A stretch of 64,000 nucleotides of DNA from Onchocerca lupi (lineage: Eukaryota > Nematoda > Chromadorea > Rhabditida > Onchocercidae), in contig JAOVVO010000362.1 in assembly GCA_028564675.1 (NCBI GenBank), forward strand, positions 1-64,000, given 5' to 3'. How positions within the stretch are numbered: position 1 is the first letter of the stretch; every line of letters starts with the position of its first letter. Positions 51,251 through 63,892 of this stretch are shown in pieces. Below the pieces are notes generated by a model. The model ran no database searches, was not told the DNA's origin, and saw only the letters and a list, made by a program, of their open reading frames with translations. The position numbers and the translations under genes are program-made.

Positions 51251-52905
51251 ATGTTCCGCATTGTTACATTTTGCATATTTCTATTGGTTTTGGAGAAAAC
51301 AACATGTTCTATGACAATTCAGGTATGAACGTTTGCTGATAAATTTATAAAATTCGGAAAATTTATCAATTTGATACTTAATATCCTCTTTTTCTACTTT
51401 ATTTTAGATATTTTTTGACTGTTTTCAAACTTTTTTGACCTTTAAATCTACGTTTTTAGCGTGAACAAAATCATGGAATGACATCAAAAAATGTTCCTTA
51501 TGAGAAAATGAATGATAATGATGACAACAACATCAAGGTTTCTATAGAAGGTCAGGCCTTTTTGCATATTAATATATTTTTAGGATTTAATTGCTACAAA
51601 GTTTCGTTTTAAAGTTTTATTGTAATATCCAACTTGAACTAGCTATCACGCATGCATCCCATAAGCAAGACATGAAATATATGAAGCTTCTTAAATTTTG
51701 AAAATATCTTTTCTGATATTTGATTAGTACATCACACTCTATCTTGCTTTAATGCTTAATTGTAATGTAAGGTGATATAAAATTGCTTAAATGCCTTCAT
51801 AACTTCTATTTGGTCAATGAGTTTTTGTTTTTCTCCATATTAAATCTGTTTTATACTTGTTTCTAATTTGCTACATAATTATTCATTTATTGACATTGCT
51901 GCGGTTTTAAAGACAATTACTAATTGCAGAGATCGATCACGAATACTTGGATAACTTACCCAGAATTAATGAGGAAAGATTATCACAAGATGTTTTGGTA
52001 ATTTTTCAACTGCTCACATTTTTTTTCACATTTTGAATCATAAATTTCAAAAATATGGCCTGTAAGAATCAAACAATGCGCTTTAAAATTTTCGAAATAA
52101 TTTTAGTGAATGTTAAAGAAGCCCGATTAATAAAAATAGAAATATCAAATCACATCCATTGATAAATGGAAATGATTTGTTATATTTGCGATTTACGGAT
52201 AGATCGCTATTAAGTCGGTTTTAATTACGATTCACGAAAGACAACACCATTCCAGTATGTGGATACAACGGCAAAAAAGCAACTGAAGGATGAAAAGATA
52301 ATGAAAAATAATGATGAATTGCAAAATGATAGCAATGATGGCAGTGAAGATTACGAAGAATCAAGCAACGAGGTAATTCTTTCCGCTAACAGCCAAAAAA
52401 AAAAAAGAAAAAAAAAAACGATAAAAAATACAAAGTTGATTATTCACTTGGATATCATTGAAAGTATTGGATTTAATTTAAGTTTCTTTTAGTTCTGCAA
52501 TTGAAGTTTCAATTTCTAGATTGCTTGACAGATCGAAATTTAAATTAACAAATCTTGTTCTTCAACAATTGCATAATTATCATATCAATTTCTTGAAATA
52601 TATATTATTAAAGAATAAAGAAAATAGCGAATTAGATGAAAGTGATGAAGATTATTCAGATGGAGTTATCAATGATAATAACTATTTCACGTATGTTCCG
52701 TCATTCACGATTTCAATGTCATTGTGATTTTTTTAAAAGAAGATTAAAATATGCAAATTTCAACAATTTTCTATTTTTTAGTAGAAGAATTTATCACATT
52801 TTATCAGATTACTTAATTTATAAAAAATTCCAATGGAAAATGAGAAATTCAAATGCGAAAAAAAAAATGAATAAATCTAATAAATGTAAATCTCGTTATA
52901 ATTAA
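51251..52905 (+). CDS. Small secreted acidic protein, unknown family
   Basis: Six exons (51251-51322, 51460-51550, 51930-51997, 52256-52372, 52614-52690, 52782-52905) join in frame to 182 aa. An in-frame ATG at 51242 would add three residues. The start MFRIVTFCIFLLVLEKTTC is a clear signal peptide. The middle is hydrophilic and rich in Asp, Asn, Glu and Ser, with acidic runs such as SNDGSEDYEESSNE and ELDESDEDYSD. The end is Lys/Asn/Arg-rich. There is no cysteine pattern and no family I recognise. Support rests on matching splice phases and consistent composition; the exon 5 acceptor (ATTAAAG) is weak. It may be a lineage-specific excretory-secretory protein. I do not assign a function. Confidence 0.55.
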
Positions 52906-53135
52906 CGATTTTGACTTATTTTTCCAGGTTATGGTTTACAGTGAGCATATTACTATGGAAGTTTTTGTCTGGTTTTCAATCTGAGTGAAATCCAATCGTA
53001 TAAAACTATGACTAAATTGCTTATATGTTTTGTCGTTCATAGTTTTACTAAATTTCAATTTATAATGAAATTTCATTGCATCCATTTGAACCTTTTTATC
53101 ATCGTATTTCATAGCGCTATTTAAGGCTTCTCAGA

Positions 53136-53166
<31 letters not shown>

Positions 53167-53868
53167 TAGAAAGAATGAATATTTAAGATTAAGTATTATT
53201 CCTCTTTAAATATTGGGCAGCTTAATGAGGAAGAAGGGAGAGGAAAGAGTTGATAGTTTTTTAAAATTAATTCAAGGATTTGCAAATATTTTATTGCCTC
53301 TCATTTTATCTTCTGTTGACTTAATACTGCATGTAGAATAGAAAAAAGAAAGAATTTCTTGTAATTATGCAAAATTTTTTCATCATTATTTGGCGCTATT
53401 TAAACTTTCTGTTATCCATTTTTCCGTCATTATGCTGTTATAGATTAAAAGTAACAAGCAGAAAGTTGGCTAAGCAACGAATTTTCATAAACTTGAAAAC
53501 ATCATATCGAAATTGATCTGATTCACTGGTTGAACATTTTAAGATTTCAAAAATTCTTTTAAAAAATAGGTCTCTAAACTTTTACTGTAAGCTATTTCGA
53601 ACAATAAATGGAAAAAAAAAATATTTTATATCTTGGTTTGTGTTTCATATCTATTCTATTGTATAGAAATTAATTTTGAATAAAATTTCATTTCTATTCA
53701 ATTGAAACACAATCATTGTCAAATAATATCAAGTTATATTAGTCATTGTAAAAAATGAATAATCCAAATTTATTCGATTAAATCATTCGATACATTGCGA
53801 GTTCGTTTACTAATAGTCTTTTTCAAAGTAAAATTTCCCAAAAATTTTAAATTTCTTTGATTCATTGC
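52906..53868. other. Intergenic region before the ABHD17-like gene
   Basis: AT-rich with a poly(A) tract near 53140. No exon or repeat family is recognised. It should contain the promoter of the following gene. Confidence 0.4.
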
Positions 53869-56800
53869 ATGTATCGAAGTGAGTCAAGTATGTGCGCTCA
53901 AGTGATTTCTCCTGATACCAGTTCAATTAGTGATGAAGACCAGGTTTGATAGATAATTTTTTTTAATTATTTAGCTTCAAGTTTATAAATTTCTGAGGAA
54001 AGGACCTTTCAAAATTCTTAACTTTCTCTATAAGCAAAATAAATTTTATATAATATCATTAGGAAAAAGCAGAAACAAGAAATTGTTTTGGTTAATTTTT
54101 GATACAATGCTAAATGCTCGCGCATGACAGCACATAATACAACTTTGTCAACTATATTTCCTTCAAATCCAACATTTTTGTAGTTATAGAGGAAACAGGA
54201 GCAAACAGAAAGAGATAAGAGAAATCATTGATAATATTCATTCTCATTTTATTAGCCATAATGTTGCTTATTCTATTACAAGAAGTACACTTTTAAAAAC
54301 TGGATAAAAGGAAACATAATATCTACTATTTTATGGAAAATCTAGAATACAGATTTTTTTCTTCTGTTAATTAAGATTAATTGAATAATGGATGATTATT
54401 AAGAACAATTCAGGATAATGATGAAAAAAAAGTATTTGGACCGTTTATTCTACAATCCGAAGGTTTGCTTAAGAATCTTTAATTAACCTTAAATGGAAGC
54501 CATAAAATTCAGTTTCTTCAATAAACTTTTTGCAGAATCGGATGGAACTTGTGAATATACTGCTAAAGAAAATCAACAAGTAAGAGTCCAATGTTCGGCA
54601 TTTTTTTGAGCATTAAAATATATACGGGTAATACTCGTTTTTTAATCACTAATTCAAATCGCAAGCATTATTTATACATAAATATGTATTATGAAGAGTT
54701 TGAAAAATTATTTAGTCTGGATATGTCACCTTTTCACTGAACTTCCTTGGCACATATATCAGTTAATAATAATCACAGTATCCACAGACTTGGGAAGAAC
54801 TGGGAAAAATGCAAGGAGAAAAGATGACACCATGGAAAAGATGGCTCCACGCGTTTAAATGGATAGCCAAAGTGTGCTTTATCCTTTGCCCACCAGCACC
54901 AAATTTAATAATCCGAAAAGTTGCATTTCATCCTCCGAAACACTGTCAATACTATTTCCTAATTGGCGGAGAGGTGAGCAATTCGTTAACAAACAGCTAT
55001 CAAATGATAATAAAGCAGATGAATACAATAGATGATGGAATCAAAAAGCGAAGTTAATGAGAATCAAAGTAAATAAATTTATTGTAAGATATTTAACGAG
55101 AAGATTTCAATGATTATCCGAAAAATTACAAAGCGATCTTTTCCATAAGATCTTTGGGGACTTCATCGTGATTTCTCATATTTTTATCTACTACGCTTTC
55201 ATTATGGCTTGTTATTAGACAATATGTTTGCTGGATAAATGGGAAATAATGTCATTCTTAAAAGAAGTTCTCATACAGCAAATTAAGCACTAATGTATTT
55301 GCGTATTGATTCTTATACTGCTTGCTTTACTATATTTCATCCAGCCGAGAAATTTAGATGGAATGATTCACGAATAGATGTCAGTGAATTCTGAAATTCT
55401 CGAAAGAACTTTTGGATGCTTCGAATCTAATAGTTCGACTTTTCGTAAAAGCGCTTCCCTCCCTGACAATATTTTTTTTTCAGAAAGATATCTGTAAAAT
55501 ATTTATTTACAAGAGTGGGATTTCAGCCTAACAAGCGTCGACAATTTTTTGATGCAAAAAGCGCTCGTGAAAGTACCAATTTAACCATTTGTTTGCCGCA
55601 TTTATTGTTGCCAGAATTTAAAAATTCGGATGTTGCCGTTCAACTGCTGCGAATTGAGGTGAAGCAATGAAACTATATCATTTGCATTAAAATTTTTATC
55701 AAGTTATCAAAAATCAAAAAAAAAATCTTTTTTTTATTTCTATGCATAAAATGTTTCATCGACAACATATTTAGCGCTATAAAAATTTCATCGCAGAATC
55801 ACAATTGCCATGGTACATCTTAATAGTCCGAGATCACATATCTTATCATCATACTGTTCCAATATTTTATGACATTTCAACAAGAGAAATCGATACAATA
55901 AATGATAATTCGTAGCTTCAAATAATTTTTATTTTAAAACAATGCCAATGTGCAAAAACCCTGTAGGCGAGGAGCAAATCTAGTGACTATGCTTAGTATA
56001 TTTGTCTGTTAGAGTAATATGAATAATTATAACAAAATTCATACTTATAATAATTTAGAATCTAATCATCCTGAGAAATAAAGTTGCATTCATTTTTTGA
56101 TCGTTATCATATAGCAATGAGATGATTTTATCCTGTGGTGCTATTTTTTACTATCATTGTATTTTATATTCTGATTACTCTTCTTGAACTAGTAAGGAAG
56201 TCATTTATTCGTTGTATAAATTAGAAAAGTAGCATTGGAAATTATTTTGGAATAATTTAATAATCAACGTAAACGAAGCTTATAATGCTTGCTGATCTCA
56301 AATGAAAAATTGAACAACGAATAAGATCAAACTTTTTTTTCCAAGAAAAACTTTACCACATTAAAATTAAATTTTAAATAAGCAGGTACATTTAATACCA
56401 TCAGCTAATGGAGATACCTTGATGGCAGTTTATATCCGATGCGAGAAATCATATCGATACAAGAAATCAGCACCATATATATTACTTTTTGCTCAGCCAA
56501 ACAGCTCAGATGTTGGGTCGTGTATGCTTACTGATCCCAATTTGGTAAGTTGCCCTTCATTCGGTCTACAAGAAAAACATTAAATTCAAATGGCAGTGAA
56601 GAATTCAGATTAGTTTTCAAATAGAACTAGCTTATTAAATTTGAGTTTTGGTATTTTATACCTTTTTGTTTTTTAATCTTTAAAAATTTTCTGAAATTTT
56701 TAATCATTGACTGATCAACACTTCATGCTGTTTACGATGAAAATTTTAGGTTGATATAGCAGATTTTTTGCAATGTGATTTAATGGCGTTTGATTACAGT

Positions 56801-58760
56801 GGTTTTGGACTGAGTACGGGAACTCCTACAGAAAAAAATGTTTATCAAAATATAGATGCCGTTTATCAGTTTGTTTCGCGATAAATTAAGTTTTTGCAGA
56901 AAAAGCCGTAGTTGGAGATTTATTCTTACGTCACTTCTAGATTTTGCAGAAAAATAGTTATTGGATACTTAAAAAACATAATTATTGTTATTCATTATAC
57001 CACAAATAGAAATGATGAATTTTCAAGGTGTTTCGTTATGATATCATGAAGATATCAAAATGCTTTAATTGTGCAAACAGTGGCCAGCATACTATTTGCC
57101 AAGTAACATCTAATAGTCATCAAAATAGAAGAATATAATAAAACTGTAAACTAAACTTGCAGTTTAAAAACTGCATCAAAATATGATAATTTGAAAGTTA
57201 TGATTTTAGCATTTCAGATATTTAATTAAAGAAATGAAAGCACAACCAAATGAAATAATTCTAATGGGATTCAGTATGGGTACTGCAGTTGCAGTTCATT
57301 TGGCATCACGTGAAAAAGTTTTGCGTTAATCTTCTTCGGAATCATTCATTAAAATTTATAATCGTGTTTTCGAATCCATTGTAACAAAAAAGAAAGAAAA
57401 GGAGATAGGTGGAATTGCATTCATGTCTTAAAAGGAGAGATTATCATTTAGATTTACTTTACTACAGCAATATCAAAATCGTGAATTCATTAGCTTGTAT
57501 TAAAGATCAGCTCACAGAGTGAGCATCTCTGTGCTCTAGGCAATGAGAAATCTCTTTGGTACACAGTAATAGAAGAATGCAATTTATCACAGATATTTGA
57601 TTATCGAAATCCACAGATCATTATTTTAATTTAAAAGTGTGAATGAAATATATTATAGGTAGCGGGATTGATTCTGATTGCTCCCTTTACATCACTATTA
57701 CGTGTTCTTGGACGAAAGCCATATAGTAGTAGGACTTGCTGTTTGGATCAGTTCTCAAGGTCTATCTTTTATACATACTTCGCATCATGGCTCTTTGTAT
57801 ATTTGCAATCTCCGTATAAGTGAGAAAAGTAACAACTATCTTGAGATGGTTTAATAAAATTCGATTTCTCATTGCGATGCGGCAATTAAAATTCAAAAAT
57901 ACGACATTTCTGGAAACTTCAATCAAAATTTGCAAACCAAACTATCGATAGTTTAACAAACAATGGATAAACGAGATTTTGACTGCTGCTAATCCCCACC
58001 CGAATCGAAAGGTGATGAACAGAATTATCACATAGTAGCTCCTGTCTGCGATTACTGAATCATGCACTAAGTAGTAAGATATCTTGATAATCCTGGAGAA
58101 AATTAAATTATGATATAAGTATCTTTACTAAACATTTTACTTTCTTGTCCGTGATTATTCACTTTATCTGCTCAGAAAATGAACCTGACGACTGTTTTCC
58201 TAAAAATCTCGTAGAAGAACATGTTGTTCCAACAAGTTCTACAGCATAGATAAAGTGTCAAACGTACTTTGTCGTACACTCATCTGTCATGGAATGGAAG
58301 ATGTGATCGTTTCGATAAATCACAGTGCTGTATTGCAAAGCCGATTCCCAAATGCTACGAAACCTTTTTATCTTGATAAAGCTACTCATCAGGTAAAATA
58401 CTGCCAGCATTTCTCATGGATTTCGATCTTTAAAAATATATTTCCGTTTTTTTATATTTCAAGAAAATTTGACTTGACAAGGAAAAAGGTTTTAGGAAAA
58501 TCCATTTATGTCGAGAGCTTTCAAAATTTTCTAAAAGTAATTATTCCAAGCCATACAATAAGACTGATTAATTCCCACTATATGTGAGTAATTATAACTT
58601 GGAAGAAATTAAATATTTCCAGCAATATTTACAGGGCATATATAGTGCCCGAAAAATGTGGAATCGTGTGCAACAGTTTTTGTTTCATGAACTAGGTTGT
58701 GGCAAAAAGTGGAATGATCCAGTGAAAACGAAACGAGCATTTTTTAATTGTGACTTTTGA
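53869..58760 (+). CDS. ABHD17-like alpha/beta hydrolase (FAM108 type), divergent
   Basis: Exons 53869-53943, 54414-54462, 54536-54579, 54779-54973, 55527-55658, 56386-56544, 56750-56868, 57218-57317, 57659-57759, 58245-58392, 58623-58760; 419 aa. ABHD17 proteins are membrane-bound depalmitoylases of about 300 aa. This one has an acidic N-terminal extension of roughly 80 residues before the CFILCPPAPNLIIRKVAFHPP segment, which corresponds to the family's palmitoylated Cys-rich start (here only C89 and C93). The hydrolase core keeps the nucleophile elbow GFSMG (Ser277), the acid in HGMED (Asp344) and a late His (His373). The first loop, normally HGN after the beta strand, reads AQPN (201-204), so the oxyanion side is altered. 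Exon 7 must end at CA|GTTTGT to stay in frame. AATAAA at 58841 is the likely poly(A) signal. Activity is uncertain. Confidence 0.82.
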
Positions 58761-61106
58761 ACTTTTAACTGTAACTGTTTGAAGCTTATTTATTTCAGGA
58801 TTCACTAAAAGAAACTTATTGCATTTTAAAAAACTTGAGCAATAAAACATATTATCATCGAAAATTTACTCATTCAGTACAGTAGTTCTATTAGGAAACA
58901 CATATGAACTGACACTTATTTCCCATCACTTTTTTTCACGATCGGTAACACTCAACAGGCATGAAAAGATAATTTTATCATTCACTTACATACTTCATAT
59001 CTCTGTAATTCTTAAAAATTAAAAGTATTAAAATATAAAATATTCACACTCCTCTTTTGAACAATAATCTACTTAAGAAAAGAAGTTTGAGATAGCACGA
59101 TGCCATTATAAGTATTTAGATATGCGAAAAATTATTTCAAATGAAAATTCTCTTCTTTTAATAACATTAATCAGCTAAAAATCAAATCTCGTTACCTTAC
59201 ATTTACAAAACTTACATCATTTGAAAGAATTTTGTTGTGTTTAAGAAATATTGGATTATATTGTTTTATATCGTAGTTTGGCTTTGTATAATTAAAGAAA
59301 TTTATAATTTAAACATGAAATGTTGCATATTCATTAAGAAAAGAAATAAATGAAAATATGACTGCTATAACTATTATTCGAAAAAGAATAATAGTTATCT
59401 GTTTGATGAAGTCCAATCAATATTATTGTCCAACGTGTTTAATCACTCCTTTAATCTTTTATAATTCAAGAATTTTATTTGCAACTAAAAATTGATCCTT
59501 GAATTGTTTCCTAATTAATTACTTAGTCATATGCCATTTCAAACTAAAAAAAAAAGTTAAAAAATCTTCAGGAAAAAATATTTCGAATCAATGAATTGAT
59601 AGAAGTCGGAGAGGCTTATTCTTTCTTCAAATACCGATCAATCAAAGATTTGATTACTTTGTTTTAGGAATGTTCAGAGAGATTGGAAAAGTATCCTTTA
59701 AGTTGAGTGTTAATTTTCTAAAATTTTCTTTGCAGCGACAGAATTTATTAAAGAGTAATTTATCTGACCTAATTTTTAGAGTTTTAACTTGACGAGAAAA
59801 ATGTGTGGGAAAATCAAAAATAAAGGGCGAAAATAGGATGAATATATTGATAAGACGAATCCTTAATAATTTAACAAAAATTTAGATAAAATGAATATAT
59901 CGATAAGACAAATACTTAATAATTTACTCAAAAATAATTTACGCAAAAAATACTGAGATGAACTTACGGCTAGAAATAATCGAGCAAAAAGAGCAAACAA
60001 GAGCAAACAATTTTACGAAGAACAAATATTTGTCTTTATTATTTAAAAATCATTTTCCAGACAATGTGAATTCATTTATTTACTTAATAATTTATCATTT
60101 AGTATCTAAAATAAAAGCATGAAATATGTTCTGTCGATGGCAATGAAAATATTGAGTTGGAAATTAAAAATTTATTACCAATGGGTTTAAATATATCATT
60201 GACACTGCGCCATGAACGCTTGTCACAATATTCTGAGTTCATTATGTTCATTATGATTAAGCTATTGATATGATAAGATATGATAAGCGTTGATGGTTGC
60301 AAAAAGGAATGTGAAACAAAATAAATGAAGCCATGAAGCTATACTGGCAAATAATTGCATGTAATTTATTTTAACTCAACTTTCTATAGAAACAAAGAAA
60401 AAGTGCTGTCTAACATAATTATAGGAAATTAATTAACAAGCCAAGAAGGAAATACAAGATAATTTCTAATTTTTAAACTAATTTTCGCTGCTAACTTTAT
60501 CCTACTTTGACCCAAATCCTTTTGCAACGCGCTTCAATGGGATGAAGCAACTACGTAGCAGCTATACATTATATGCTAAATAATTATTAACAGAAATCCA
60601 AGAGATGAATTATCGTATCATTCAATTGATTCTGTTTGCTGATATATTGATTGCAGCTAACAAAGTAGAATATTTGAGAAATTTAGGCAGAAGGAAGGAA
60701 AGAAGATAGGCGTAATTATATTCATGTCTGAAAAAGGAAAAAATTACGTCGACATGACACATTGTAAAAACAATTTCTCAGAATTTGTAACCCATGAATC
60801 CTTCAATCTTTGTCGTACTTTAAAACTTTGATCCATTAGATAGTCATTTTCATGATTAAATTATTAAAAATTTCATTACATTTTGTATGTTGGATTTTAA
60901 GGTTTTTGAATTTTCTGTCCATACCATCGATGATTTTGAATTTACGCTCAGTTTTTTCACTTCAAACTATATCATGTTTATCAGTTAATAAGTACTATGG
61001 CTGTTTTTGCCTCAATAATTTTAAGAATTAAAGAGTTCTTCCTAATAATTTAGCCGTAACTCACAAATTTCTATTTTTAACTTAAACAATGGTATTTCGG
61101 AAAACT
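58761..61106. other. Gene-free interval with a short tandem duplication
   Basis: AATAAA at 58841-58846 ends the ABHD17-like gene. A ~44-nt imperfect tandem duplication lies at 59837-59880 and 59889-59935 (ATGAATATAT-GATAAGAC...CTTAATAATTTA). A ~55-nt segment near 60690-60750 resembles one inside an intron at 57390-57435 (GGAGATAGGTGGAATT / GAAGATAGGCGTAATT, then ATTCATGTCT). No coding exons are seen. Confidence 0.45.
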
Positions 61107-61638
61107 TGTGCCGGAAAAATCCGAAAAAGAATAAATAGCGCCAAGACAGTTACTGTAAACAGGGAGTACTAAAGGTCAAGCGGCGCGACATAGTTTCCAA
61201 GGGATGACAAACATGTTTACCATCAAAAAAATGGACATATTTGCCGTCAAAACTCCGATTCTCCGATTCACAGACAAAAAAAGTGAGGTTGACCAATCAT
61301 GAGACGACATTATAGATCAGGCAAAAAGGAAGAGCCCCCGAAAAGATTTAAAATGTCAGGAATTTCGAGGACAATTCAATGACAGCAAAGGTGGAACGAA
61401 GCAAAAATGACAGTTGCAGTTGCAAAATGTAATGTAGTAAACATTTAGACGATTGTTCGTACCCTTTGCATTATTTATAGTATATTGTTCATTTAGTCCT
61501 TACTATTGCATCAGCGCGATATTGTGTATAATTTGTATGAACTCAAGAAAGCCTATTGTTGACCTTACCGAATCACAACAATAAGAAGAAGCAATCCAAC
61601 CCAAATTACAATTCGATAGGATTTTTTCTTCCTCAACA
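61107..61638 (+). repeat. LTR-like repeat, copy 3, near full length
   Basis: About 530 bp, starting TGTGCCGGAAAAATCCG and ending CTCAACA, so bounded by TG...CA as LTRs are. The 5' half matches copy 1 (23638 onward) and the 3' half matches copy 2 (34975, inverted), which is how the element was delimited. A second LTR in the same orientation is not seen in the window. It may be a solo LTR, or a 5' LTR followed by a decayed interior. Confidence 0.65.
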
Positions 61639-62166
61639 GTTTTTTGATGGCTCGAGTCGGAATGTCATCCACGATATTAGCAAGCGCTGTCCCGGTGAAA
61701 GAAAAAGATTTCTGAAGTTCCTCAATGAGATGAAAGAAATGGATCGAGAAGCAATCGACCAACATATAACAGACGGAAAACTTTCCTCGACAATATGTAC
61801 TATAATTCAAGCAAAAAAAAAAGAAAACTGAAGAAACTTCTACGGTAAAAAATCTCAACATGGCGGCAAAAAAAAAAGGAACCACTCTGAATTGCTCTGT
61901 AGATCAAAAAATGCCCATCTGAAGAGCTTGAAGTTATGACAACTTATATCCATAGTGAACAAAAGTCAGAAAGGGGCATTGAGAGTGGAGGATTAGTTGT
62001 GCTCAGGCTTCAGTATTCATATAATCCTTTATTTGAAAAATAAATTTTCGGAGTTCAGATTCGTAAATGTAAATTTGCCATTTACAAAATTTTATTACAT
62101 ATTCGTTAATTAAGTGAAATATTTCAGACCACTCTAAGTTAGCTTCAAGCAAGAAGATATAAATGC
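61639..62166. other. Region between the LTR-like repeat and the CCCH gene
   Basis: An open plus-strand stretch runs to 61831 (KRFLKFLNEMKEMDREAIDQH) with no ATG in a good position. It could be a decayed retroelement interior, but I recognise no gag domain. The remainder should include the promoter and leader of the CCCH gene. Confidence 0.35.
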
Positions 62167-63467
62167 ATGATGGAACGAGAAATGTTAAGAAGGAGACGGT
62201 TTGATCCTCGTTTTCATAACAAAGATCTTCACATTTATGAGTGGTTCCAATGGCTCCAGTTTGTTTATCATTCACAACTGTTGATAGCTGAACGAAAAAA
62301 GAAACGAAAAGCTGAGACGCATAAGGTTAGTATTCTTCAATGTTACCTTTAGAGAATCATTCAAAGCAGAAATGTGTGATTTTTTTAAATATATAAAATA
62401 CTGAATATGTAAAAAAATACTTTTCAAAAACAATTTTTTAAAATATAAATCTAATGTTTAGTCGAAATGTGTGGACTGAATATTCTGGAAATATAAAATA
62501 TCCGCACAAAGCTGTAAGGAAATCGGTCGTTTCAGATATGAAATTAGATTTTAATTATCAAAATTTTATCTGAAAATAGTGCAACAGTGGAAATATAGAA
62601 TAAATCACTTTATACTGATTTCTTAATAGTTCTATTATCTGCTTGTGCCACTATATAAAAGAGAAAACAAGTTAGTAAATATAAATTTTTTGCCGATAGA
62701 TCATCCATAAAATGAACGTGGCTAGAAAAAAAAAAAGTGCGCCTCAAATAACAATTGTCTCAAATAGTTTTTGTAATTTCTTAAGCCTTTAGATAGCCAA
62801 ATCATTACCGGCGAAATGTGCATCATGTTATAAGTTAATGTTGGCTATGCTTCGTGGAGTGAAGTCAAGATGTTCTTAGGTTTTTGCACAATAACAATGG
62901 TGCCCATTTCAGACGATACCATGTCAAGCCTGGAAAGATACCGGTCGTTGTAATTATGGAAAACGTTGTAAATTCGCACATGGCCCAGAAGAATTACGGC
63001 CGATGCCAAAGACAGAAGTGGTTAGCAGATTTCAGTGTACAGATTTGAAAATATTATCAAAAACAAATTTTACTTTGCATTTTTTTCAGTAAATAAGGAA
63101 GTCATTTAATTTCAAAGATATTTACCGATTATAGAAACTACCAAAATACTTGGTAGCGTTGGCATTTTTAGATTTCAATTCGAATTTCAAAAAGCCATGA
63201 GGATATACTAACTGAAGAAGTATAATGAAATTTTATTTTGCTTTTCAGAAAATTTTCAACAATCCTCGCTATCGCACTGCGCTGTGTACCAAATACGCTA
63301 CATTTGGCTACTGTCCTTATGGTGATCAGTGTCACTTCATCCATGATCCTATACAAATAGATTTAGAAAAGTGTCTTGATTGGTTATCAGGATCTTCTTT
63401 GTCGTCGCAGCTTTCTCCTAAACAAACAGATAATTATCTGAACAATGCTTCTTTTTCTAGATATTGA
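62167..63467 (+). CDS. Tandem CCCH zinc-finger RNA-binding protein (TIS11-like, nematode type)
   Basis: Exons 62167-62325, 62913-63020, 63249-63467; 161 aa. Two C-x8-C-x5-C-x3-H fingers are exact: C57, C66, C72, H76 and C102, C111, C117, H121. The second is preceded by PRYRTALC, the R(K)YKTxLC-like lead-in of the TIS11/TTP class. In nematodes this class includes maternal regulators such as POS-1, MEX-5 and OMA-1 that bind 3' UTRs of mRNAs in the cytoplasm. Here the linker is 25 residues, longer than the 18 of mammalian TTP, which may alter RNA spacing. The N-terminal 53 residues are basic and without a known domain. The start ATG at 62167 overlaps an out-of-frame ATG at 62163 that opens a 13-codon frame. 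I cannot name the orthologue. Confidence 0.85.
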
Positions 63468-63480
63468 TAAATTTCCCGAA

Positions 63481-63892
63481 AAAATTTTTGTATGTTGTGT
63501 AGAAAAATTTTTATTTATTGTTTTTATTTCGATTTATATTGTCTTAAGAATTCATTTTCCTATTGTAAGCAACAAAATATTGAAAATTCTCAATCTTTAT
63601 GGTTAATTTTAGTGATCTAATCAGTGAAAAATATTATATTTGGTGTAGTATTTAGATATTTTTTAGTAATCTAATCAGTGAAAATTATATTTCGTGCACT
63701 ATTTAAATCACGTATTTTTTTATCCGATGACTTCTATGTAATTAATGCTCAAAGTATGCTTTCAAAGAAGCAGTAGTATTATTTTTGTATATTGTGTAGA
63801 GAAATCTTATTTAATATTTTTATTTCGATTTATATTGTCTTAAGAATTTATTTTTTATTGTATGCTATAAAATACTGGAAATTTTTAATAAA
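63481..63892. repeat. Direct duplication downstream of the CCCH gene
   Basis: A ~110-nt segment at 63481-63594 (with TTTTTATTTCGATTTATATT and TGTCTTAAGAATT) recurs at 63781-63889. Between them a ~45-nt unit (ATCTAATCAGTGAAAA...) is itself duplicated at 63611-63658 and 63665-63709. The region is probably 3' UTR or just beyond it; AATAAA at 63887-63892 lies at the end of the second copy. Confidence 0.75.

Noticed and set aside
56869..56885. End of coding sequence at the TAA after FVSR in the ABHD17-like gene
   Set aside because: Splicing at CA|GTTTGT before it joins in frame to the exon with the GFSMG nucleophile elbow, as the family requires.
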